Source: Chaetoceros tenuissimus (Eukaryota; Bacillariophyta; Thalassiosirophyceae; Chaetocerotales; Chaetocerotaceae). Taken from it: a DNA stretch of 64,000 nt. The position numbers and the translations under genes were made by a program. The notes beneath the pieces are model-generated. The model was given only the letters and a program-made list of their open reading frames with translations. It searched no databases and was not told where the DNA came from. Positions within the stretch are counted from its first letter, which is position 1, and each line of letters begins with the position of its first letter. Shown in pieces: positions 44,935 to 55,602 of the stretch. Location of the stretch: assembly GCA_021927905.1 (NCBI GenBank), contig BLLK01000062.1, positions 1,860,001 to 1,924,000 of the forward strand. Direction: 5' to 3'.

Positions 44935-45615
44935 TGTGGTATGTGATTCTTCGAAACCTTATGTTAAAATCTGTAGATGGAGTTGCAAATAACGAAATGC
45001 CCATTTGTGAGAGGAGTGTATGGTTTGTTGCTACTCGAACTCTGAGGCCTCTAAGAAGGAAGAAAGGTGTCAAGTAGTTGGCAGCCAATTTTGCCACCTC
45101 AGTAAAAAGCAAGACTAATGTCAGAAAAAAGCTTAAATAAAGCTGACCTCATCACAATTTAAAGCCTATTTAGCCATACGTGTCTCCGATGTAATTGCGT
45201 AATATGTGCGAGTGCAAAACACATCATTGAACTCCTATCCGTCCGAAATGTTAGGAAGGTTTTCGTGATGCATAAGGAATGAAGTACCACTTACGTGGCC
45301 CGGATATTTGAAGATATCCACGAACAAAACGGACGGACCTATTACTCCCCCCGGTCTGCATATAAATTCTACTTCGGTTTGGTATGATTGCTCGTAGTTG
45401 ATGCTATGGTGCTAAAAGGGGATATTTTCCACATATCAACTACTTACTAAATAAAAGGGGTTATGAGTCAAAATATCATGTTTATTGATGCCAATCAAGT
45501 GTCATAGAAGGCGAGCGATCCATCAACCCAAATCTCATCCGGACGAGAGGTGAGAGGTGCTGTGGGATGATGATGATGAAGCCTTCAACATTTATACATC
45601 TCCTCTTAATTCAAG
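44935..45615. promoter_or_regulatory. Divergent intergenic region upstream of amino-acid transporter
   Basis: Non-coding by eye. A TTTATA sequence about 25 bp before the transporter ATG could be a core promoter element. Short frames on the minus strand near 45000 look spurious. Confidence 0.3.
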
Positions 45616-47265
45616 ATGAAATATCATAGATCATCTTTGTTCCTAGCTTTTTTGGCTATTAGTCTTGTAGCAAGCTCTGAGGCAAGTGCTGCTTTCAAAC
45701 CAAGATCTCTACTTGTGTCAAATGCTCAACATGAGGGAATCAGAGAGGATGTCACAAGATATGAAATCAGCCAACGAGGTGGGGATGCAGGGTCAAAGTC
45801 ATCTCTCTCTACGGCAATGTTTAACTTAGTCAAAGGAATTGTAGGTAAGGCCTAGAGATATAACCTAGGGGAGACTCTAGGATTGGTTTTCAATAATACT
45901 CATTATAATATCTTCCTTTAGGAGTTGGAGTACTGTCTCTCCCAGCAGGAATTGCATCTTTTGGAGATCATCAAAGGTAAACTTATATATCTAATCATGA
46001 AACACATTCCTATCCATGCTAAAGGTCATAGATTGACTAATTACAAATCTTTTGATAGTGCTATTATTCCAGCTGTTGCATTGATTGCGGTGATGGGTTC
46101 ATTCTCAGGATATAACTTTAGTTTGATTGGACGCATATGTGCATATACTGGAGCGTCTTCGTATTCTGACGCATGGCAAAAATCGGTCGGAGAAAGTTCA
46201 GCGTGGATCCCTGCTACTGCTTGTAGTGCAAAAACCTTTCTCGCTGTATTAGCTTACTCTATGGTTTTAGCTGAAACATTCCAAGGGATTGTGAATACAA
46301 TGGGGATTAGAGCTGGACGTGCGCAAACATTGATTACTCTAACTGCTACAGTCTTATTCCCTCTATGTAGCATGAAAAATCTTGCATCCTTGGCACCATT
46401 TTCAATCATGGGAATTATTGGAATGCTATTCACTGTTGGAGTAATGGTAGTGAGATACTTAGATGGTAGCTATGCTCTTCCTGCAGGAAAGTTTCTAGAA
46501 AGTATTGGAAAGCTTCCTGTTTTTGGAAAGAAAGGAGCTTCCGCTGCTCTCACGCCAAATGCGTTCATCTTGGTTTGTATGCTGAGTACCGCATTTATGG
46601 TAAGTAGTCTTTGCTTCGATATCTGCTTTGGCATATTTCCATATCCATTTTTTCTAAATCTTTCAAATGAAAAGGCACATTTCAATGCACCAAAATTTTA
46701 CAATGAACTCGAAAACAATACAATTGAAAGATTTAATACTCTTGTAGGTACTTCGTTTGCTGTTTCAATTGCATTCTTCTCTGCAGCAGCTTCGCTCGGT
46801 TTCGCAACTTTTGGATCGTCGTCACAGGGATTCATTTTGAGCAATTATTCTTCCAAAGATGCTCTTATTGGAATCAGTAGGATTGCGGTTGCTTTCAGTT
46901 TGATTTTTACTTATCCTCTAGTGTTTGTTGGATGTAGAGATGGATTTCTTTCTTTGTTGAAAGTCCCAAAAGAGAAGCAGACAGATTCTTATTTGAACAA
47001 ACTCACAATCACTTTGTTGGCTGTTATCACAACTGCTGCGATTTTCATGAAGGATCTTTCTTTTGTCATGAGTTTTGGTGGAGCAACTCTTGGAAATGCT
47101 CTTATTTATGTATTCCCGGCACTCATGTTCAAAGGTGTGGTCAAGAGTATGGGTGACAGTGCAACTGCTGCAATGAAGAATGAAGCACGCTTCGTTACTT
47201 TCTCTCTTCTTTTGGGTGTAGGTGTTGGTATTATTGGGGCAACTATGGCTGTGAAAAGCCTTTAA
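45616..47265 (+). CDS. Amino acid/auxin permease (AAAP) transporter, predicted plastid-targeted
   Basis: Four exons (45616-45844, 45922-45976, 46059-46599, 46675-47265) give 471 residues. The second exon is only 55 bp. Exon junctions restore family motifs: KGIVGVGVLSLPAGI, SAIIPAVALIAVMGSFSGYN and STAFMAHFNAPKFYNEL, the last typical of SLC38-like AAAP transporters. About eleven membrane helices are visible. The N-terminus is a signal peptide (SSLFLAFLAISLVASSEASA) followed by AFKPRS, matching the ASAFAP-type bipartite plastid signal of diatoms, then a hydrophilic stretch of about 40 residues. This suggests transport of amino acids across a plastid-bounding membrane, which is inference. Confidence 0.88.
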
Positions 47266-47402
47266 TATTTAGGAAAGGAATTAGATATTAGGATAATTAT
47301 TTCAAACTCTAAATATAATACTTCATTATCTTAATTATTTATGCATAAATGTGTATCAATTTCCTCTTGACCATATTTTTGTCTATTTATTTTCGATTAA
47401 AA

Positions 47403-49571
47403 TTACAAACGAGTTCTTTGTTGAAGTCTTGCTCTTCTCAAACTAGCTACTTGGTTAGAAATGGATTCTCTAGTGTTTCTACTTTGTTCCAATGGATTTT
47501 CATGGCGGTTCCCTTTATTACTCAGTCTTGCCAAACGGTTTCTTCGAGCTTCCGCAGCATAATTCGATGGGGAAATACCATTAGAGGTTTGCATCTGCTG
47601 TTGTATTGGCTGCGAAGTCATAGCCTGATTGAATGGACGATTGTAAGCAACTCGTGATGTGTATCCTAAATTAGTATTTCTCATAGAGCTTGACGTTGGG
47701 GTAGAAGTTTGTTTCTTCACAGCATTTTTTCTGAGATCACCACGTGCCTCATTTAGTAGCTTTTCAACACCACCTTCCTCGTCGTCACTTGAGAAATAAC
47801 TAGAATAGCTATCATCGTCTTTCTTAGGCACTGGCCTCGTGGCTGACTGAATTGGAAGCTGGCTTCGGACAAATGTTGGCTGAGATTGTTCAGTTGTGAT
47901 TGTGACTTTGTGCTTTTCTTCTACCTTCTGTACCTGACGATTAGTCCAAGGCATTGGTGCAAATTTTGGAAGATTTGAGAAGACAGAGTTGTCGCTTTCG
48001 ACTGGTGCCTTTGATTCTTTTTGTGCCTTTGCCTTGAATTTCTGTGTAGTTCTATTCACGTTAGGGCCAGTCTCTGTTTCACAAATGTTGACTTTGAAGC
48101 TACTCGTTGTTGTATCAAAGTCCAGTTTTTTTGTTGGGGTCTGGGATTTTGGTACTTCTTTCTTTAGAGTTTCCTTATGGATTCCGTCAAATATAGATTC
48201 GGAGTCACAGTCAGAAGGATGATCCATTTCAATTTCGATTCCATCCGCAACACTACTTTCAGCGTCAGAGTTGTTATTATCAGTCAGATTTGGAGTGTTC
48301 TTTTTCTCACTAATGGTCATTGCATGACCATTCGTAACAATACTTTCACTCATGATGCTTTGACCAGCCATGCTCTGTCCACCAAAATAGCTAGGGCTGT
48401 CAAAACTATATTCCTTGGAAAAAGTAAAGGCACTAGCATCATCTTTAACTCCAGCAATAGATGGTGTTGCACCCACTTCCACTGGTGATGGTGTGTAGCC
48501 GCTCATAGCAAGAACCTCGCCTAGCCTTTGTTCTCCAAGGTTTGGGTTATCACCGAGACCAGTAGATCCATCAAAAGAGTATGCGTCGAAGTCATCATCA
48601 TTTCCAGCGACAGAAAAACTAGAAACTTTTGTCGACATTGGCATCGAGAAACCTTTTTTTGTTGATGATGATCCAGCGATTGCACTTTCTTGTACAGAGA
48701 ATGTTGGAGAAAGTCCAATTTCAAAGTTTTCCCCTTCAGAATTTCGTTCTGCCTCGACATAGACTGGCGGTGCATGATAAGATGCATCATCCTTTGCGAT
48801 TCTTCTACGTTTGTACTGCATAAATGCAAAAGCTGCAACTCCGACAACAGCAAAAGCGCCCACAATTCCACCTATGGTCTTTCCACTATCTCCTTTACCT
48901 CCAATGGTCTGGTTCTCTGGTTTCTCTGGTTTTTCTTGTTCACTTGCGATGGATACAAAAGTATTACCCTCTGTGACACCTTGTCTTGAAACTTCTAAAG
49001 GAAACGAAGAATCTTTTAATGCCTGATCCAGAATAGTTGCAACTCTTGCTTTATCAGGAAGAGTGTCACCTTCGAAGTCAATACTTCCCGAAATCTCAGC
49101 AGTTTGTGTGGATGCAAGTATACGCAATCTTCTTCTTTCGTTTGATAATCTGACAGTCACCTTGACATCGTCAAATGAAGTGCGAACAACATCATCACTT
49201 GGTAATGCCTCAATAAAGTCTTTGATCTGATCTTCAGTTGTCTCCTTAAGCTTTCCTTTATTTACTACAATAGGGTCTTGACTGTTAGATTCAAACTTCA
49301 CATAGTATGGTTTGATCTCAAAAGAAGCTGAAGTGACTTCTGCTTCTGCACTTGGTTGGTCTACTGGGGATGACACTGGTGATGATGCAACTGGTGCTGA
49401 TGTGATTGGTGATGCTGTTGGCGATGAAGTAATTACAATAGTAGGAGGGTTGGTAACCTTTGGAGGTTCCTTGTCCTTCACAACGTTTTTATCATCTTCT
49501 TTCTTTGCCTGAACAGCAGTCGCTATGGCAAGAAGCAAGAATAGCGTTCGCAGAGAAGCATGTACCTTCAT
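47403..49571 (-). CDS. Secreted/single-pass membrane protein with long cytoplasmic tail
   Basis: 722 residues. Signal peptide (ASLRTLFLLLAIATAVQA), then a Pro/Thr/Ser-rich linker (TSSPTASPITSAPVASSPV) of the kind found in diatom cell-surface proteins. A globular ectodomain follows (about 85-215: FEIKPYYVKFES, VRLSNERRRLRILAS, AEISGSIDFEGDTLPD), with a strand-helix pattern like the 355-aa protein at 33897. One membrane helix (TIGGIVGAFAVVGVAAFAFM) is followed by QYKRRRIAKDD. The 460-residue cytoplasmic part is low complexity with acidic and Gln/Asn-rich stretches and a basic C-terminus. Function unknown. Confidence 0.78.
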   Translation of the reverse strand: MKVHASLRTLFLLLAIATAVQAKKEDDKNVVKDKEPPKVTNPPTIVITSSPTASPITSAPVASSPVSSPVDQPSAEAEVTSASFEIKPYYVKFESNSQDPIVVNKGKLKETTEDQIKDFIEALPSDDVVRTSFDDVKVTVRLSNERRRLRILASTQTAEISGSIDFEGDTLPDKARVATILDQALKDSSFPLEVSRQGVTEGNTFVSIASEQEKPEKPENQTIGGKGDSGKTIGGIVGAFAVVGVAAFAFMQYKRRRIAKDDASYHAPPVYVEAERNSEGENFEIGLSPTFSVQESAIAGSSSTKKGFSMPMSTKVSSFSVAGNDDDFDAYSFDGSTGLGDNPNLGEQRLGEVLAMSGYTPSPVEVGATPSIAGVKDDASAFTFSKEYSFDSPSYFGGQSMAGQSIMSESIVTNGHAMTISEKKNTPNLTDNNNSDAESSVADGIEIEMDHPSDCDSESIFDGIHKETLKKEVPKSQTPTKKLDFDTTTSSFKVNICETETGPNVNRTTQKFKAKAQKESKAPVESDNSVFSNLPKFAPMPWTNRQVQKVEEKHKVTITTEQSQPTFVRSQLPIQSATRPVPKKDDDSYSSYFSSDDEEGGVEKLLNEARGDLRKNAVKKQTSTPTSSSMRNTNLGYTSRVAYNRPFNQAMTSQPIQQQMQTSNGISPSNYAAEARRNRLARLSNKGNRHENPLEQSRNTRESISNQVASLRRARLQQRTRL

Positions 49572-50200
49572 TATTACTTTTGATTATGAGTTAAGGTGTT
49601 GCCAAGGTATGTGATCAATCTCTAACAATACAATACGATGCAGATATAATTTATGGTGGTAATCTAAGTACGTGACAAATGGTTTTTCGCGCTGCTCTCT
49701 CTTCTTTATTAGAGACAATGGTAAATTTAATCTTTCATAGGTTGGAAGAGATCTAACACGACCTGATTGAATCGTTTTGAATATTTTGTGAGTAGACTGA
49801 TCTTCTCTCAAAAGGCTTTTTTAGTGACAAATAATGGGATTTTTGTAGACTGTTCAAAAAGAAGACAGAGGGAAATTATTTTGCTTTCTTTTTTCTCATT
49901 TCATCCCTCTCTTTATTTTTAAAAAGATCTCCGTTTATTCTTGTCTTATTTTCATTTTAGGTAGTATGTCAACGGAATAGGCAGGAATTCGCACTCCTAC
50001 ACTAGCATGAAAATGTTCTCAATAGAACAGGCATACCAAAGAATAACATGAAAGGTACACTACGTTGTTTAAAATTACATCACTACCCTGTTTTTAAAAT
50101 CTTGATGTGTTTACTATGAAGATTATTCAAGATAATCATTTTATCTGTGTCTTTTATCGCCCCATACATAACATTCAAATAGCAATGATATTCAATTCAT
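49572..50200. other. Intergenic region
   Basis: Between the membrane protein start (minus) and the DOT1-like stop (minus). AT-rich; no repeats, RNA genes or credible frames seen. Confidence 0.3.
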
Positions 50201-51376
50201 TCACTTTAAACTCTTTGTAGCACTAACATATGGATCCATGGTAACAACTTTGCGCTTTCTCTTTGGTCTCTCTGAATTGAGACTATCAGTAACTTGCTGC
50301 TGTACAGACTTATATAATGTTTTTACATCTTGTCTTGTTTTTTCCCACGCAGGTTTGAATAGTGGATCGCAAGGAATACCGTTGACACGAGGCAGACTAC
50401 TTGGGATCTTAGACTTCTTCCCAGCGCGACGATAAATGTATCCCATATGTCCTTCACTTGATCCATGCATAGAGGTAGGAGTCTGTATAATCAATTCAAC
50501 ATTAAATCCATATCTTTCAATCATCAACTTTGGTCCATGATAACAAATGAGGTATTCCGACTGACTTCTATTGAACATTTCTCCAAGTACTTTGAAGAGT
50601 TTTGGAGGGAAACCAATATCAAACATGTACACATGAGTAAAAGGGTCAAAGTAATTTGCTTCAGTGATATCTCCATGTTTGAAAGTACATCTATGTCCAA
50701 TGATTTCATCCTCTGTTAACTTCTTCTTTGACTTTTGCTGGTTGCATGCATCCTCGAGAACGACCTTGAGGTTGCTCATACCCAAGACCCAACGCACATG
50801 CTCCATCTCAATACCATAGCTGAACTCCACTTTTGGATCTTGAGCAACATGAAGATTTGGTTTTCCAAGCCCAGATCCTACATCGATGAAGCGGCTTTCT
50901 GGTCCCAGATTCGTATGTTCCTTCATCAGATCCACCATCTTTTGCATAGAACCTACAGTTAGTTCGCCATAAATTGCTCCTCCGTGACCTTTGTAGAAAT
51001 GAGAAATTAGATTTGTTTCAATTGGAATGCAATGTAGTTACAATCAAAGCAAAAACTACTTACCATTTCCGCCAATGGAACCTGTCATTTTGTTTACAAG
51101 TGCATACACCTGACGAGTGTTGGTTTGTGCAGTGTTTTCATTTACAAAAGCACGTCCAAAACTGCCTCTCCTAGGGGAAGATTCTTCAACATCATCTCTA
51201 TCACCCAAAGAGAGTGGACGTCTACTCTTTAATTCTGTGCGTTCCACATCCTTTTCAAATTTGGATGGAGTTACCAAAGATGGAGTGCTTTGATCGACAT
51301 TATTTGCTCTTCTCTTGCGATTTGGAGTAGATGGTACATCACTCATTTCAGGAACCTCTTCACTTGACTTTCTCAT
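50201..51376 (-). CDS. DOT1-like SAM-dependent methyltransferase
   Basis: Two exons, 51376-51064 and 50988-50201, join in phase 1 and give 366 residues. The junction restores GNGHGGAIYGELTVGSMQKM, matching the YGE segment of DOT1 histone H3K79 methyltransferases. The SAM-binding motif I is FIDVGSGLGKPNLHVA (in DOT1, D-L-G-S-G-V-G), followed by GIEMEHVRWV, then FKHGDITEANYFDPFTHVYMFDIGFP. The N-terminal 90 residues are basic and Ser-rich with a nuclear-localisation-like RKRRAN; the C-terminus is also basic (ERPKRKRKV). A histone or other nuclear protein substrate is likely. Diatoms have several DOT1-like proteins, and target specificity is not determined here. Confidence 0.8.
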
Positions 51377-51697
51377 GGTAATGATTGCTGAAATGATGTA
51401 TGATGATACTTCAATGTGTATCAAAGGAAATAAAAAATGAAAATGGACAGAAAAAAATGAAGAGGGTTTTCAGTTATCGCTGAAACGGCTAATTTGGCCA
51501 ATGACTCGAAGCGAAGACGGACAGAGGACAGACGAAAAAGCTGCAAACATCTTAACAACACACCAACACACCTACCATCGCCATTTTTTTCATTTATTGC
51601 GTTATTGCATCTGATCTTAATTCATTATCTCACTTGGTAATACTACAACATAAACATCAACAAATACAATTATAATTGGTGAAAAAGATACAATATC
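51377..51697. promoter_or_regulatory. Divergent intergenic region, DOT1-like and small orphan
   Basis: Non-coding region between two divergent starts. No motif beyond AT-rich sequence recognised. Confidence 0.3.
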
Positions 51698-52141
51698 ATG
51701 AGTAAACAAAAGCTGGATGAAGAAATGGAACCCAGGAGATCAGACATTGAAGTCAAAACTAGTCAAAACGACATGAACAGAATGAACGACGAGAACGATA
51801 CTACAGAAAACAAAGTAACTGGAAACATGAGTGCTGCGCGAGAACCGGATGACGAACCTTTCGATCCACTGTTCATGGATGGATTGCCAGCAGACTTTAG
51901 CTCAAATTCAAAACTTGCTGCCATAGCTTCGTTTCTGAATAGTGACAGCGATAATGAAAGTGTAAATTCAAATAGAGTTATGAACGAAAAGCCACTGTCA
52001 GCTTCGGGAGGTGGCAAAATCAAGAGGAGGAACAAAAAGTATACAAACAAGAATAGCCCTTATGCTAAAATTGAAAAGAAGACCAGCAATTCTGCGAGTA
52101 TAGGTGAAGCTCAACTGTTTCTATCAATGTGGAAAATGTAA
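51698..52141 (+). CDS. Small hypothetical, probably nuclear protein
   Basis: 147 residues, function not recognised. The most structured part is FDPLFMDGLPADFSSN followed by KLAAIASFLNSDSD at about 55-85, which looks like a conserved short helical motif. A basic patch follows (KIKRRNKKYTNKN), and the C-terminus ends in a helix, EAQLFLSMWKM. The N-terminal 50 residues are polar and probably disordered. The region between the motifs is acidic. Its layout resembles small nucleolar or chaperone cofactors, but no family is claimed. Confidence 0.6.
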   Translation: MSKQKLDEEMEPRRSDIEVKTSQNDMNRMNDENDTTENKVTGNMSAAREPDDEPFDPLFMDGLPADFSSNSKLAAIASFLNSDSDNESVNSNRVMNEKPLSASGGGKIKRRNKKYTNKNSPYAKIEKKTSNSASIGEAQLFLSMWKM

Positions 52142-52257
52142 ATATACTTGTAAGATAAAACTACTGACGAATAAAAATCTGTTGCCATTTTCTGAAATGC
52201 ATGTTTAATTTAAAAGTGAAAATAATTCTCGTAGCAATAGGATATATCTAAATCTCT

Positions 52258-53649
52258 TCAAAAGTTGTAGAAGGGATCATGTTTAATGAAATCCCCGTCA
52301 CCTTCGTCATCAGAATCAGGATAATCTTCAAATAGAGATGTGTCGCTGTCGTCCGAAACTTCAATCTTTATTGGAGCTTCTAGTTCTCGTCTTTCAAGTT
52401 GCTTCCATTTGAAGTCGGAGTTTGCATACCATTTTGACCGTTTGATATCTCTCGTACCATTTTTTAAACATCCGAACCTACGTGTAAGATCGTGGGTCAA
52501 TAGCTTCTTAGTTAGAGACTTTGCTGCTTTATCATAGCCTTTTGGAAAGGATAATTTCTCGGAAAGAATCTTTTGATATATACCCATAGGTTCCAGGTCG
52601 ACAAAAGGTGGCTCCCCCGCAAGCATTTCATATATTAAAATTCCCAAAGTCCACCAATCAACACCTTTTCCATGTCCCTTGTTTAGTAGTACCTCTCTGT
52701 TATTTTTGGTAGAGTTATGAGTTCGAATAGCCACATTAGTTTGGATAAACAAGGGTTCATTCTTTTTCAACTTACGGAGCAATGTATTCAGGAGTTCCAC
52801 AAAGTGTAAAAGTTTTGAAGTCAATCTTTTTTGCAAATCCAAAATCTGTAATTTTCAGATATCCTGTGCGATCAAGAAGTAAATTCTCTGGCTTCAAATC
52901 GCGATAAATTATGTCTTTGCAATGCAAACTCTCGAATACTAGAACAACTTGTGCCGCATAGAAAGAAGCAGTTTCACTATTGAATGTACCAGCATTGCGT
53001 AGATGAGTGAAGAATTCGCCACCGATTATGTAATCCAACACCATATAAATGTATTTTTCGTCATTGAATGTCGTCATCAGATTTACAACAAAAGGGTGGG
53101 GGTCTTTGGACATTTCGATTAGAATTTCTTTCTCAGACATGATGTGCTCTACCTATACGATGATTTGAGCAATTTTATTGAAAACAAAACGTGTATGAAA
53201 ACACCACAAACATAATACACTCACTTGTTGGAATCGAATAATTGCGGCCTTCTTCAGCATTTTGATTGCGCATGGTCGCCCACTCTTTCGATGGGTAGCA
53301 AATCTTACTCTGCCAAAAGATCCAGTGCCAAGTGTTACGCCAATGCCAAAGTCTTTGGTTGTACATTTTTCTTCAAGCAAACCAGACTGAATGAACAAAA
53401 AGGTGTTAATGCATTTGATAAAACGAATAAAGCATTGAAAAGTTTGAATGTCAAGAATTTACCATTACTTTTTGAAGGGAAGGAAAGAGTAATTCCTGAA
53501 ATGAGGGTGAACACTAAAGAGAGGTTACGTAGTAGTGTCAAGTATATTTCTCACATGTCACATATTTTCAGTTTTACCTTCTGTAATTGAATTCGAAACG
53601 CAAAGATGCCTCTTTCTAAAAAAGGAATATTACTTTTATCGAAAACCAT
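52258..53649 (-). CDS. AGC protein kinase, PKA catalytic-subunit type
   Basis: Four exons (53649-53578, 53386-53225, 53152-52776, 52696-52258) give 349 residues, the usual size of PKA catalytic subunits. Kinase motifs are complete: GTGSFGRVRFA, CAIKMLKK, YRDLKPENLLL, DFGFAKK, LCGTPEYIAPE (the last split by intron 3) and GKGVDWWTLGILIYEML. The AGC C-tail is present, with RRFGCLKNG and KWKQLERRELEAP and an acidic stretch (DYPDSDDEGDGDF). It ends DPFYNF, close to the FxxF of PKA. PKA is released from regulatory subunits by cAMP. The 24-residue first exon was placed by its in-phase ATG and donor. Confidence 0.88.
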
Positions 53650-53715
53650 TTTTAAATTACTCTGTTACCGATGGCGTTGCTGAATTGAATCCCAAATGCT
53701 GTAAATGATTCCATT

Positions 53716-54660
53716 TTAGATATTTGTTACATCCATTCCAGAGGAACGTCTGTCTTCAACTTCGCCCACCATCTGGCTTAAATTAATTCCTTTTGTGCGC
53801 TGGCCTACCCTACCATTTTTCTTTAATATCAGTGCAAAACCCTCTTCTGACACATTCACTCCTTGAGATTCAGCAGAGGAAATTTCTTCATCGATAAACT
53901 CTTTCCAGGATCTTCCTGTTGGGATAGCGATACAATTTGATTTCAGCAAGTCTTCATTCATATTTGGAGCGACTCCATTTGTTGTTACCAGTGGGATGAC
54001 GACCAAGTCGTTTAATGTTAGTGCATTCTGAAATGAAGTATCCGATATTTGATCAATAACTTGGTTAATTTTTTCTTCTCCTCCTGCAACAATCACTACA
54101 CGTTTATCTATCCCTCTGCCTGCCCTAAATGAAGATAAGTTTAATGTAGTGAATTTTTCGTCAAGAGGATCGGGAGAAGCAAATCGCACCTGCAATGAGG
54201 CAATTTGACCTCCCTTAGATGCTCTCTTGAGTCTAGATTCTTGAGCATCGAAATCCTGCTTGAATAAAAATGATAACAATGCCAATCCGCCTAAATCAAT
54301 ACCCGCATTTTGTATGCTTTCATCCAGTAAATCTGCATTGATTCCATTCAAACCAGCAGCAATTCTTGCAGCTGAAACTAGGACTGATATTGTACAGCCT
54401 GCCAACAAAGCACTGTACAAGAAGAAACGGACCTTACGAAACGGAGCCTCTGCTTCTTCACGCAGTCTCACTTCGGTTGAGTAATTTTCATTCTTTGCTA
54501 ATAGGATAGATGCTGACGGCCGATTCACATCCACATTGAAGATGTTCTTATTCGCAGTGGTTGAATGCACTTTGATTTTATGATGAAATGGTTTGTTGGA
54601 TACAAAGGCTTGAGTCTGATCAAGGCTCATAGCCGCCATGAAAAGGATGAAGTGTTTCAT
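53716..54660 (-). CDS. LPA1-like photosystem II assembly factor, predicted plastid-targeted
   Basis: 314 residues, no intron. Signal peptide then TQAFVSNKP, the A|F context for diatom plastid import, followed by a Ser/Thr/Lys-rich transit-like stretch. The mature part begins EAEAPFRKVRFFLYSALLAGC, which with the following helices (ISVLVSAARIAAGLNG, GIDLGGLALLSFLFKQD) matches the LOW PSII ACCUMULATION 1 family of cyanobacteria and plastids. Those proteins assist assembly of photosystem II in the thylakoid membrane. The C-terminal half is soluble and contains ERRSSG-like polar ends. It ends 66 bp before the kinase start region on the same strand. Confidence 0.8.
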   Translation of the reverse strand: MKHFILFMAAMSLDQTQAFVSNKPFHHKIKVHSTTANKNIFNVDVNRPSASILLAKNENYSTEVRLREEAEAPFRKVRFFLYSALLAGCTISVLVSAARIAAGLNGINADLLDESIQNAGIDLGGLALLSFLFKQDFDAQESRLKRASKGGQIASLQVRFASPDPLDEKFTTLNLSSFRAGRGIDKRVVIVAGGEEKINQVIDQISDTSFQNALTLNDLVVIPLVTTNGVAPNMNEDLLKSNCIAIPTGRSWKEFIDEEISSAESQGVNVSEEGFALILKKNGRVGQRTKGINLSQMVGEVEDRRSSGMDVTNI

Positions 54661-54918
54661 TACTATGCTTGCTCTTTGTAATACTATGTGTAAAATGAAT
54701 GAATGTCTGATAAGGAATAACTAAGCCAAACACTATTAGTTGATTCACTATTTCGATGATGTGTGAATGGTGATGCGTCATTGTGTGTGTCAGCAAAAGA
54801 ATGATTTTGAGTTCTCATCTCTTCGCGCGATTTTGATGACTACAATGACGTTTTACTTATAAAATGATTCTTTCTGTTTTACCTTACTTTATTTCTTAAC
54901 CTGACACAACTATAGAAA

Positions 54919-55602
54919 TCACAATCTTGAGGATGGCTTGAGCATTTTTCTTCCATGTTGCGGTTTTTCGTAGTGATGAGTCCAGGCGAATTCACCAATG
55001 ATGGAACTCATTGTCTTGTGAGAACCAAGTCTTCGAACTGGATCTTTCCCCTTTAGTTTTGGATCAATAGGGGCATGTTTTGGATAATCGTAGAATGAAT
55101 CGCTTTTCTGTTTTGGTGTATACTGGTTGACTGCAGTTCTTCCAATATCAAATAGAAACTCAGGTTCCTTCAAGGGCTTCCCATTCCTATCTCTTGGTGG
55201 CTTTCTTTCCTCTGCAACTAATCCAGCAAGATTTGTTTCTGTTTCTGGATGTTTCTTTTTATGTTGATCCAGCATTTTCTTTTCCTTCATGATGGAATGA
55301 CGATATCTTTCCGTTGCTTTCGTTGATGTAAATTCAGCAGGTTTGAATGCGTCATGACTGCCAAATCCAAGCTTTCTTTTGTCCAGTGGTTGCGTCTTGG
55401 AGTATACTTCTGCAATTTCCTTATATGGTTCTTCGTAATATTCAAGTTCTGTAAAGAATCCATTCTTGAGAGGATATCTTCTTGTCGACATTTGTTTCTT
55501 TTGCCAGCGAGAAGGAAGCGCCTCAATGGAACTTTTGTAAGGATCATTGATGGAACAGAAGGGCGTGCCGTAATTTTTGTGTATGGTCTTGGTGGAATAC
55601 AT
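54919..55602 (-). CDS. Hypothetical protein, possibly cytoskeletal
   Basis: 227 residues from ATG 55602 (MYSTKTIHKNYG); the frame is open a little upstream without ATG. Rich in Lys, Tyr, Pro. LGFGSHDAFKPAEF followed by ATERYRHSIMKEKKML resembles the short motifs of small axonemal microtubule-associated proteins, and the DYPKHAPIDPKLKG segment is also of that style. Centric diatoms make flagellated male gametes, so such a gene would make sense, but this is inference from motif style only. No membrane segment or signal peptide. Confidence 0.6.
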   Translation of the reverse strand: MYSTKTIHKNYGTPFCSINDPYKSSIEALPSRWQKKQMSTRRYPLKNGFFTELEYYEEPYKEIAEVYSKTQPLDKRKLGFGSHDAFKPAEFTSTKATERYRHSIMKEKKMLDQHKKKHPETETNLAGLVAEERKPPRDRNGKPLKEPEFLFDIGRTAVNQYTPKQKSDSFYDYPKHAPIDPKLKGKDPVRRLGSHKTMSSIIGEFAWTHHYEKPQHGRKMLKPSSRL

